Below are positions 43,590-51,151 of a stretch of 64,000 nt of DNA, piece by piece (the stretch's first letter is position 1; each line of letters starts with the position of its first letter). Below the pieces are notes generated by a model. That model had not been told where the DNA came from. It searched no databases and saw only the letters and a list, made by a program, of their open reading frames with translations. The stretch is from Bacillota bacterium. GTDB lineage: Bacteria > Bacillota > Clostridia > DSM-8532. Location: positions 1 to 64,000 of the forward strand of contig JAEYOK010000035.1 of assembly GCA_023411795.1 (NCBI GenBank). The letters run 5' to 3'. A program made the position numbers and the translations under genes.

Positions 43590-45218
43590 ATGAACCTATA
43601 TGATATTTTAGAGGTAAGCCCTAAAGCTTCTGAAGAAGTGATTAGAAATGCATATAAAGCATTGGCAAAGAAATATCATCCAGATGTTCTTATTGGAAGC
43701 GATAAGTCTGAAGCTGAAGCGAAGATGAAAAGAATTAATAATGCATTTGAAGTATTAGGAGATCCATCTAAACGGGAGAAATATGATGAATCATTAAGAA
43801 AAGTGGACTCTCTAAATCAAAGGACTGAGTCTGGTGGTTCTACACGACACTCAGAAAATGCATCGAATTCATATAACTCAGATTCCAGTGAAGCTTCGTA
43901 CTCTTCAAGTCACAATAGAGAATCATCTTCATATGAGACGACTGATAATTCTAATAATAACACAAGTGAAGATGGTATCCCAAAATGGTTAATCCCTAGT
44001 ATTCTAGCTTTAGCTGTAATTCTTTTAATAGTATCAATAAATGGATATAACCAAAACAATAATTATACACCTGTAACCAATAATAATGGTAATAAGACAT
44101 ATGAAACTCCATCAGTTGGTGAATTGCAAACAAATGCCAAAAATCATGATCTTAATAAACATTCAACTTTACCAGGGTATGTTGATTACTATAAAGAATT
44201 TAGTAATACAAAATTCCTGTTTGGTTCAATTATTACACAAGACGCAAGTTTTTTATCCGACCTAGAAACTAAACAAATTATCGATTGCCAATTAAAGAGT
44301 GATGATGTATTAGCTGTTATTGGAGAAATAGATGGTTATTATGATGTGATAGTACTCTCTTCGGATGGCTCATCTCAAAATTTTTGGGTTAATGTAAATG
44401 ACATTGATACATATTGGTATGACTCCATTAGTAATAGCTATATCCCTTTCAAAGTACGTAGTAATAATGGATACTCAGCGGATACTGACAAAAAAACAAG
44501 TGAACCTCAAATTGATACAAAACAGACAGATGAACCTCAAAATAGCAACCAAATTACTAGTGATATTCAGACTGATAAGCAATCTATAGATGAACTTTTA
44601 AATGATAAACAGATAACAACAGGAAACTATATAACAATAGGCTCAAATAAAGATACAGTAAAAAAAATAATGGGAAACCCTGAAAACATCGCACAATATA
44701 CAGCACTAGACCAAGAAGATTGGAGTTATGAGTACTCTACCATAACTTTTAACAATCAAGGTCTAGTTAAAGGATGGGATGATAATTCTAATAATTTAAT
44801 TGTTTATATGGGTGATAAGGTTAAAGGAACCGTATTTGAAATTGGATCAAGCAAAGCGGATGTAATTAAAGCCATGGGAACACCAAATGGTATTGTTGGA
44901 TACCCAGCATTAGACCAAGAAGATTGGAGTTATAAGTATTCAACCGTGACATTTAATAATCAAGGACTAGTTAAAGGATGGGATGATACTTCTAATAATT
45001 TATCTATTCATATGGGTAAAAAGGTTCAAGGTGCCATGTTTAAAATTGGATCAAGTAAAGCGGATGTAATCAAAGCTATGGGAACACCAGATGGTATTGT
45101 TGGATACCCAGCATTAGACCAAGAAGATTGGAGATATGAGTACTCAACTGTGACATTTAATAATCAAGGTCTAGTTAAAGGATGGGATGATACTTCTGAT
45201 AATTTAAATATAGAATAG
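43590..45218 (+). CDS. DnaJ-domain membrane protein with three C-terminal BamE/SmpA-like repeats
   Basis: 542 residues in four parts. 1: J domain at ~1-65 (NLYDILEVSPKASEEVIRNA, KKYHPDVL with HPD intact). 2: Ser/Asn-rich linker, then one helix (WLIPSILALAVILLIVSING). 3: a polar domain (~190-300) of unknown fold and a Lys/Thr/Gln-rich linker. 4: three 68-residue repeats from nt 44637, each with IGSSKADVIKAMGTPxGI and STVTFNNQGLVKGWDD, resembling the small SmpA/BamE fold. The J domain should face the cytosol and the repeats the outside. Start ATG 43590 has GGCGAGGAG upstream. DnaK recruitment to a membrane site is the family-based guess. Confidence 0.8.
   Translation: MNLYDILEVSPKASEEVIRNAYKALAKKYHPDVLIGSDKSEAEAKMKRINNAFEVLGDPSKREKYDESLRKVDSLNQRTESGGSTRHSENASNSYNSDSSEASYSSSHNRESSSYETTDNSNNNTSEDGIPKWLIPSILALAVILLIVSINGYNQNNNYTPVTNNNGNKTYETPSVGELQTNAKNHDLNKHSTLPGYVDYYKEFSNTKFLFGSIITQDASFLSDLETKQIIDCQLKSDDVLAVIGEIDGYYDVIVLSSDGSSQNFWVNVNDIDTYWYDSISNSYIPFKVRSNNGYSADTDKKTSEPQIDTKQTDEPQNSNQITSDIQTDKQSIDELLNDKQITTGNYITIGSNKDTVKKIMGNPENIAQYTALDQEDWSYEYSTITFNNQGLVKGWDDNSNNLIVYMGDKVKGTVFEIGSSKADVIKAMGTPNGIVGYPALDQEDWSYKYSTVTFNNQGLVKGWDDTSNNLSIHMGKKVQGAMFKIGSSKADVIKAMGTPDGIVGYPALDQEDWRYEYSTVTFNNQGLVKGWDDTSDNLNIE
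44637..45215 (+). repeat. Three in-frame 204-bp repeats in the DnaJ-domain gene
   Basis: Copies start at 44637, 44841 and 45045 (the last lacks its end). Period is exactly 204 bases (68 codons). Copies 2 and 3 are nearly identical; copy 1 is more diverged. Confidence 0.9.
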
Positions 45219-45308
45219 TAAATACTGCTCTTTGCCTACCATAAAATCATTTATTTATCAGTGTTTCGTAAAAAGTCCTATAAGACCACTCCGACCAAGT
45301 AAACTAGC
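45202..45308 (+). repeat. att-like repeat copy B
   Basis: Begins near the DnaJ stop and contains TCCTATAAGACCACTCCGACCAAGT (45276-45300), identical to copy C and with CACTCCGACCAA shared with the tRNA-Pro 3' end. It shares AGTAAATACTGCTCTTTGCC-type left sequence with C. Confidence 0.7.
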
Positions 45309-45338
45309 GGGTTTCAACAATTGAAACCCTTCTTTTTT
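45309..45338 (+). terminator. Terminator next to repeat copy B
   Basis: GGGTTTCAA/TTGAAACCC 9-bp stem with 3-base loop then TTCTTTTTT. Confidence 0.8.
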
Positions 45339-45398
45339 ATACCTCAAACTCCTAAATGTACCAATGTAATGTTATAATTCGATATAAATACGGCCAGT

Positions 45399-47225
45399 TT
45401 ATTCATTGCTCGGGAAGGCTGAGTATCTCCTTAAAAATTCAATGTCCTGCATTTTTATTACAAGCGAACTTATATTGGAAATTAATATACTGAATTCTTC
45501 TTCTGATAGTCGATTCTTAGCCCGATCATCTACAAATGCTAAAATACATCTTAAAATATCGTCTGCTAGTGAACTTCTTGTTTCAGCATTTTCATATCTT
45601 CTAACGCTTAAATTGTCTATTATTTCTTTAGCTACCGTATATGAAGTCTTGCCTTTGATAGTGATATTCCTTAATCCTAACTTCCCCAAAATATAATCAT
45701 ACTCATTAATAGGAAGCTCTTTCTTGCTTAAACAAAAAATAAGTGAATCTTTAATATTATTCATTTCTTTTTCGGTAATATATATGTTGTTACTCATGTA
45801 AAACATCTGCATGTCAGATATAACATTTTCTTTAGAGGCTTTAAGCTTATGACTTATACTGAAATCATCGTAATAATCATTTATATTATTTATTTTATAC
45901 ACTTCAGCAATCCTGGGTATAAATTCATTAATGCACCATCTATATGCAGTTATTGCTCCCCAAATATTCCTTTCGCAATAATCCTCAAGCCGTGTATGAG
46001 TATCTCTGGATATATCCATATTTAATACGAGCCAAATAAAATTATCGCCAATTTTATCTGTATTTTCAGCATTAAAATATGCATGCATTCCAAAGTCATA
46101 TCGTGGATTGTGAGAGACTATCGGTGAAAATACGTTTATTGCATGCCAATTCGGATTAAACATATGCCATTCGCTTTTACCATTTAGGCAATCATGTTCA
46201 TTGGCAAAATTCTTCATCAGATTCCATAATTCAATTTTAATCTTGAATAAATGATATCCCAGCCTGTATTCTTTTGAAACATCAAATTTATCAATTTCAA
46301 AATGGGATACCACTTTTTTTAACTCTGTAATATATTGAATAGAATAGTTTTTAAGAATATTTAGTAAATCCTCAACTTCTTCATTTACAAGTAATATTAG
46401 TATATTGTCTATAAAAAACCGAATTTTATTATCCGAAACAAATTTATCTGAATAAAAGTAATCCTTACTTCGCATTTCTATTAATTCAAACAATGAAAAT
46501 ATTTGTTTATGGTTAAGGGTAATTACAAGATCTTTTACTTCATATCGTTGAAATTCAATTGAGCAACTTCCAACTAACCTTTCTGGTAAATGTGGAAAAA
46601 AGCCAAAAAAGATGATATGCTTCGTTTTATATGAAAATGTGCCATTCTCTAGATTACAATTTTCTGACTTCATAATATCATTATTTGTATTTTCTCTCTG
46701 ACTGTCATTTGTATTTATTACGTTTCTTACTTCGTTATAGAGAGTTTCTGCAAAAGTTTTATCTACCCTAACAGTATTAAAATACTCCTCATACAACTTA
46801 CACTCTTTTGCCATTGTAATTATTTGCATTTCATCAAAAAGCATAACCTTTTCTATGCCTTTATTTTCATATTCATTTTTAAACTTACACCACCATTTAT
46901 GCTCATTTGGGTTTAATTGACATGGCAAACACAATATCCATTTGTGTATTTTATGTTTCCTTAGAGATGTATCTATTGACTCTCTTATTTTTTGTTTTCG
47001 TGAATCATTTAGGCCGTCAAAAAAAAACTTACACTGATATATATCAGGAGAATTATTCAAATCTCCAATATACACGTCTATTCCTTCATCGCCCATAGAT
47101 GCTCTAACATTAAATGCTTCTCCATTATTTGTTTTTTTCAATAAAACTGTTACAAATTCTTCAAATTTTCCTCTTGCACCTTCAACTGTATACTGATCGA
47201 TAAAATATCTAAATCCTCTATCCAT
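45399..47225 (-). CDS. PD-(D/E)XK-type nuclease-like protein, possible defence gene
   Basis: 608 residues. The N-terminal ~150 residues look like a Mrr-like restriction fold: GARGKFEEFVTVLLKK (Glu22/23), MGDEGIDVYIGDL (Asp50) and DIYQCKFF (Gln64-x-Lys66), i.e. the D...QxK form of PD-(D/E)XK. The remaining ~450 residues are soluble with no family I recognise. The gene lies alone on the minus strand between repeat copies B and C beside tRNA-Pro, a common place for defence genes. It could also be the effector of a multi-gene system whose partners are missing. Confidence 0.6.
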   Translation of the reverse strand: MDRGFRYFIDQYTVEGARGKFEEFVTVLLKKTNNGEAFNVRASMGDEGIDVYIGDLNNSPDIYQCKFFFDGLNDSRKQKIRESIDTSLRKHKIHKWILCLPCQLNPNEHKWWCKFKNEYENKGIEKVMLFDEMQIITMAKECKLYEEYFNTVRVDKTFAETLYNEVRNVINTNDSQRENTNNDIMKSENCNLENGTFSYKTKHIIFFGFFPHLPERLVGSCSIEFQRYEVKDLVITLNHKQIFSLFELIEMRSKDYFYSDKFVSDNKIRFFIDNILILLVNEEVEDLLNILKNYSIQYITELKKVVSHFEIDKFDVSKEYRLGYHLFKIKIELWNLMKNFANEHDCLNGKSEWHMFNPNWHAINVFSPIVSHNPRYDFGMHAYFNAENTDKIGDNFIWLVLNMDISRDTHTRLEDYCERNIWGAITAYRWCINEFIPRIAEVYKINNINDYYDDFSISHKLKASKENVISDMQMFYMSNNIYITEKEMNNIKDSLIFCLSKKELPINEYDYILGKLGLRNITIKGKTSYTVAKEIIDNLSVRRYENAETRSSLADDILRCILAFVDDRAKNRLSEEEFSILISNISSLVIKMQDIEFLRRYSAFPSNE

Positions 47226-47694
47226 AATTGAAACTCCTTTATTTATATGTTTTGAGGTGTAGCATTAGTCCATTTTGAATCTACTATAATCAATCAACTT
47301 GACTTCTGAAGAGGTGTATTTCTGTTTCATGGCTAAAGCATTTGCCATTCACAGATATACCAGATATATTCTCATACATTTATTAACCCCCTTAGGAACT
47401 CGCAGATTTTTTAATCTCAAAGTTAATTATTAACCGGAAAATATTAATAACAAAAACTATTATTATTTTACTAAAAACAAAAAGAAGTGACAAGGCTTTC
47501 CAGGGCTGTTGAATTATGTGTCACTTTTTGCTAAAATTAATGGGTGCATTTTAATATAGAAAAGGACGAAAGCAACCAAAATGTAATTTTTTCATAAGAT
47601 AAACGAATCATACTTGATTTATCACAGTTAATATAAAATAGCTATAATGGGTTATCCTAATATAGCGATTAAGGAACATTTCCTTCAGATAATT

Positions 47695-47815
47695 TAGTAA
47701 ATACTGCTTTTGACTGCCCTCAAACCATTGACTTTACAGGGTTTCTTCAAGAAATCCTATAAGACCACTCCGACCAAGTGTTTCAAGTCATATTGGAACC
47801 CTTTTTTTATACCAT
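47695..47815 (+). repeat. att-like repeat copy C
   Basis: Carries AGTAAATACTGCTTTTGACT (left part shared with B) and TCCTATAAGACCACTCCGACC (47755 onward), then GTTTCAAGTCATATTGGAAC, an imperfect hairpin before TTTTTTT. Overall related to B over ~110 bases. Confidence 0.7.
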
Positions 47816-47927
47816 TTTATAATGTACCCTATAGCTTGGAAACTTTGGGTTTTCAAAACCTCACCATCGGACATTAGTTTTTGTTAAAACCCTCAACCAC
47901 CTCCAGAGCCCTTCTGCCTTGTTCAGC

Positions 47928-48065
47928 ATGGAGGATGCCTCTGATACCAGCAAACATGCCGGAAGAGGCTCGTTGTCAAGAGGCTCGTGGAATAAATGGG
48001 GAAACCTGGCTCCGAAACATCGGTATGTTGGTTCTCAAAATCCGGGACAGGTGACGGCCGCTTAA
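47928..48065 (+). pseudogene. Gene fragment of 45 codons in GC-richer DNA
   Basis: ATG 47928 to TAA 48063-48065, but the frame is open upstream to ~47838. It reads SLFSMEDASDTSKHAGRGSL-like sequence ending in WGNLAPKHRYVGSQNPGQVT. It looks like the broken end of a horizontally acquired gene. No family recognised and no ribosome site. Confidence 0.3.
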
Positions 48066-48159
48066 ATATTAATTTATGATTTAAAATCAAAAACTCATTT
48101 TGTTCTTGACAAATGGTGCACTTTATTTACACCTTATTTACCCCTTGAGCATGAAATAA

Positions 48160-48189
48160 TAAAAAAGAGCCGTAATGGCTCTAATTTTT
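48160..48189 (-). terminator. Terminator of the dehydrogenase operon
   Basis: AGAGCC/GGCTCT stem with 5-base loop; on the minus strand a TTTTTT run follows, downstream of the stop at 48261. Confidence 0.8.
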
Positions 48190-48260
48190 AATCTTTACCT
48201 GTTTTGATTGCTGACCTGAGGACAAAGCAAGCTGGTAATGCAACCGGAGCGAAAGACGGA

Positions 48261-49205
48261 TTATGCGCCATTAACGGATATGACGACTTTCCCCATTGCG
48301 TGGCCTCCGCTGAGATATTGCACGGCATCTGCGGTTTCCTGAAGTGGATAACGCCTGTCAATCACCGGCTTCACTTTACCGGCTTCAACAAGCTGAATGA
48401 TAAACACCAAATCCTTTTTATTTGGCTTTGCTGCCAGCGTGCGCATCTTTCTGCTGCCAATGGACATAAATACTCCAAACAGCATAGATTTCACAATCTG
48501 CGACAGACCACCCCCGACCATGACATAAATGCCCTTCGGTGTTAACAGACGCTTGTATGTAGAAAGAGAGTAGCTTCCATTTACGGCCAGAACGAGATCA
48601 TAACACTTGCTGCCTTTGGTAAAGTCATTTTTCTTATAATTGATAACTTCATCTGCACCAAGAGATTGAATGAGCTTTTCGTTTTTCTCCCCACAGACAG
48701 CAGTGACTTCCGCACCAAAGTACTTGGCAAGCTGAACCGCAAATGTCCCCACACCGCCACCTGCTCCGCAAATCAACACCTTTTGTCCCGACTGTATCTC
48801 ACCTTTGTCCCTAAGTGCCTGCAGGGCTGTAACTGCTGCCATTGGGACTGCGGCAGCCGTTTCATACGATACACCCGCCGGCTTCAAGGTTAATGCGCTT
48901 TCCGGAACGGCAACGTATTCGGCAAAGCCACCAAAGCCAACCGCTGAAATGTCTCCAAGCACATCATCTCCGATGGAAAACTCCTTTGTGTTTTTCCCAG
49001 CTGCCTCAACCTTTCCGGCGATATCGGCACCAAAGATTTTCCGCTTCGGAATAATTCCCATCTTCATGGCGCGGTAGTCGGCAGCATTTATAGAAACAGC
49101 GTGAATTTTCACCAAAACTTCATTGTCACCTGGTATGGGTTTTTCTGTTTCCTTAGGGACCAGAATGTTGGAAGAATTCTTCTTATCATACACAATTGCC
49201 TTCAT
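48261..49205 (-). CDS. NADP-dependent zinc-independent MDR oxidoreductase (quinone oxidoreductase type)
   Basis: 314 residues of the medium-chain dehydrogenase/reductase family: N-terminal MKAIVYDKKN, NAADYRAMKMG, IFGADIAGKVEAAG, and the cofactor fold KVLICGAGGGVGTFAVQLAK. The structural zinc cysteines are absent, as in quinone oxidoreductases. Substrate unknown. GC is higher than in most of the window, as for the next three genes. It is the last gene of the 50783-48261 run. Confidence 0.87.
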   Translation of the reverse strand: MKAIVYDKKNSSNILVPKETEKPIPGDNEVLVKIHAVSINAADYRAMKMGIIPKRKIFGADIAGKVEAAGKNTKEFSIGDDVLGDISAVGFGGFAEYVAVPESALTLKPAGVSYETAAAVPMAAVTALQALRDKGEIQSGQKVLICGAGGGVGTFAVQLAKYFGAEVTAVCGEKNEKLIQSLGADEVINYKKNDFTKGSKCYDLVLAVNGSYSLSTYKRLLTPKGIYVMVGGGLSQIVKSMLFGVFMSIGSRKMRTLAAKPNKKDLVFIIQLVEAGKVKPVIDRRYPLQETADAVQYLSGGHAMGKVVISVNGA

Positions 49206-49283
49206 TTACCTCGTCGCTCCTTTACTTGTTTTCTCTTTTCATCCGCTTTCCTCTTCGTCACATTCTCGATATGCGTCATCTCC

Positions 49284-50018
49284 TCATACGCGAACCGTGC
49301 TTTGCTTCAGGGGTTTCGTTTCCTTAACACCCCGAATCAGCAGCCAGGCCATGAAGGATAATTCTGCTATTACTCCGGGCAGCAGTAGAATGGTCTCCAC
49401 CGTTCCATTCGGGACCACAAAATGTTCTAATGTCGCTGTCAATCCAGATATGGTTTCAATGATAAACAACACTCCGAACACTTTCGGAACAAATCCCGAC
49501 TTATAAATCAAAACGCCAAGAGGAAGGACCCAAAGAGAAAAGAATATCTGACCGATGATATATCCATGTCCGTACAGATTATAAAACAGCATTGCCAGAG
49601 AATGTCGCTGGCCGGAAGTAAACGTATTCAGATAATCATTCCCGCTTAATATGTATAGCGGTGCAATCTCATTTATTACATTAAACATAAGCAGTACGCA
49701 GCCAATAGAGGCAAAAACCACCATTGTTGCAGCCATATTCCAATTCACGGAAGAAAGCAGTCTGAATAATGCCAAGGCAGTAAGCAGATAACTGATTGCC
49801 ATGAGAATATCACTTGTTATACCTATCCGGTATGAAAAGTCATTTGATAGAATATTCGTTGCTGTCAAGTTAATGTCATTTGGTACGATAAGCCTTTGAC
49901 GGAAAAAGATCTCCGCAAACAGGCCTGATACAACCATCACAAGGAATAGAAGGCCCGCGATCCGGGCGTTTTTTTTCATTCGATATCCGTTTTCTTTTCC
50001 AGTCAGGGCATCTGTCAT
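49284..50018 (-). CDS. DUF4386 membrane protein
   Basis: 244 residues, six helices, starting ARIAGLLFLVMVVSGLFAEI with the DUF4386 sequence ATNILSNDFSYRIGITSDIL and YGHGYIIGQIFFSLWVLPLG. ATG 50018 is 9 bases after AAAGGAGG inside the regulator gene and overlaps it by 4 bases, so the two are translationally coupled. Function unknown. Confidence 0.83.
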   Translation of the reverse strand: MTDALTGKENGYRMKKNARIAGLLFLVMVVSGLFAEIFFRQRLIVPNDINLTATNILSNDFSYRIGITSDILMAISYLLTALALFRLLSSVNWNMAATMVVFASIGCVLLMFNVINEIAPLYILSGNDYLNTFTSGQRHSLAMLFYNLYGHGYIIGQIFFSLWVLPLGVLIYKSGFVPKVFGVLFIIETISGLTATLEHFVVPNGTVETILLLPGVIAELSFMAWLLIRGVKETKPLKQSTVRV

Positions 50019-50263
50019 TTTGAACCATCCTCCTTTTTACTGCCATTCTCTATCATCTCATGGGAAAACACCTCTTCAAGACTGATTCCAAACACATCGG
50101 CAATGCGGAATGCAAGATCCAGGGTTGGAGAATACTTTCCATTCTCAATTGCCACAATCGTCTGCCTTGTAACTCCAGTCTTCTTTGCCAGCTCCTGCTG
50201 TGTCATTTCATTATGAAAGAAACGCAATTTTCTAATGTTGTTTGAAATCACTAGTTTAGACAT
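50015..50263 (-). CDS. XRE-family HTH regulator
   Basis: 82 residues; a Cro/C1-type helix-turn-helix fills residues 5-60 (MTQQELAKKTGVTRQTIVAI, ENGKYSPTLDLAFRIADVFG). Overlaps both neighbours (4 and 8 bases). It most likely controls its own operon. Confidence 0.92.
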   Translation of the reverse strand: MSKLVISNNIRKLRFFHNEMTQQELAKKTGVTRQTIVAIENGKYSPTLDLAFRIADVFGISLEEVFSHEMIENGSKKEDGSK

Positions 50264-50783
50264 TTTTAACCCCTTTCCTGTAAAAATACAGCTGTGAAAA
50301 GCCCTCGAAAAGCGATCCTAGGCTGAACGAAATGAAAATAATATTCAGCATAATGGCCGGTGGCATTTTCACATATAATGACACGAGAGAAGCAATAAAT
50401 CCGGCTCCAACCACAACAGATGCATTTCTCATTGCTTTGAGCGCAATCAGTTTATCCATCTCATCTTCAATATTTTCCATTTCAAGCTCTTCGCAGGAAT
50501 CGACAGCCGCCGGACGTTTTTCTTTGTTGTATATCTCTTTTGATGCCTCTTTAGACACCTCGTTTGCTGCGGCAATAATAATGTGAAGGACAATCTGAGC
50601 CACTATTGTAACAACGATTCCTCCGAAGATGGCAATCAGCATTGCAGCCGCCCAGAACTTCAAATCATTAAGCAGATTCGGACCGGCTTGCTGATACTTC
50701 GAAATACCATAGATACTGTAGACCGCCAGCACCAATAACCCGGATATAATTGACGCAATTGTTTTTTTCTCCTGATAAAACAT
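50256..50783 (-). CDS. Four-helix membrane protein upstream of the XRE regulator
   Basis: 175 residues with two helix pairs: IISGLLVLAVYSIYGI and MLIAIFGGIVVTIVAQIVLH near the start, ASVVVGAGFIASLVSLYV and MLNIIFISFSLGSLFEGF near the end, with a charged cytosolic loop (EEIYNKEKRPA, EDEMDKLIALKAMRN) between. This pairing with a small XRE regulator is common in Firmicutes. ATG 50783 has AGGAGAGAAGAA upstream. Function unknown. Confidence 0.75.
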   Translation of the reverse strand: MFYQEKKTIASIISGLLVLAVYSIYGISKYQQAGPNLLNDLKFWAAAMLIAIFGGIVVTIVAQIVLHIIIAAANEVSKEASKEIYNKEKRPAAVDSCEELEMENIEDEMDKLIALKAMRNASVVVGAGFIASLVSLYVKMPPAIMLNIIFISFSLGSLFEGFSQLYFYRKGVKNV

Positions 50784-51151
50784 TTCTTCTCTCCTTTTTT
50801 AACATGTTATTCGCCTATACATAGAGTATAATATTTTGGTCATTATGTCAATAATTTTTTACACCAAGTCAAAATACTTTTACAATATCAATACTGATCT
50901 GCTGTCAGGAATATTTAAAGATCGAGTAAATGCCGCATGCAATGGTATTAGACAAATAAACGTGTTGGATTGGCTGTTTAACGAGTAAGATGAAAGATAA
51001 TTCTATAGTTTAAACCCTCTTTTTAATAATTAAGAATAGGACTTAAAAGATTTCTTTAGGTATAACTAACCCCTATTTTCCCGTTAAATTAATTATTCTG
51101 AAATAAAATACCGATATAAATATAAATAGTATAAGCAGGGAGATAAAGAGA
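50784..51151. other. Divergent intergenic region
   Basis: 368 bases between the membrane-protein operon and the GGDEF-EAL gene. It holds a TTGACA box (50846-50851, minus strand) with TATACT 15 bases on, and a 47-codon frame of doubtful value (50845-50988, plus). No c-di-GMP riboswitch motif was recognised. Confidence 0.5.
50825..50851 (-). promoter_or_regulatory. Possible promoter of the 50783-48261 operon
   Basis: TTGACA and TATACT on the minus strand with a short 15-base spacer, 42 bases before the first ATG. The spacer is suboptimal, consistent with a regulated promoter. Confidence 0.4.

Larger units (their letters stand above)
47226..48260. other. Non-coding stretch with att-like repeat and remnants
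   Basis: 1,035 bases without an intact gene. It holds repeat copy C (47695-47815), a short frame fragment (47928-48065) in sequence of higher GC, and a terminator (48160-48189). Nothing else recognised. Confidence 0.6.

Noticed and set aside
43091..47815. Prophage or integrative element at tRNA-Pro
   Set aside because: No integrase, structural or replication gene is visible, so only att-like repeats are claimed.
50845..50988. 47-codon plus-strand frame ending INVLDWLFNE
   Set aside because: No ribosome site, overlaps the likely operon promoter, and no recognisable family; could be a remnant but cannot be supported.
50880..51151. c-di-GMP riboswitch ahead of the GGDEF-EAL gene
   Set aside because: No GEMM core motif could be found in the leader.
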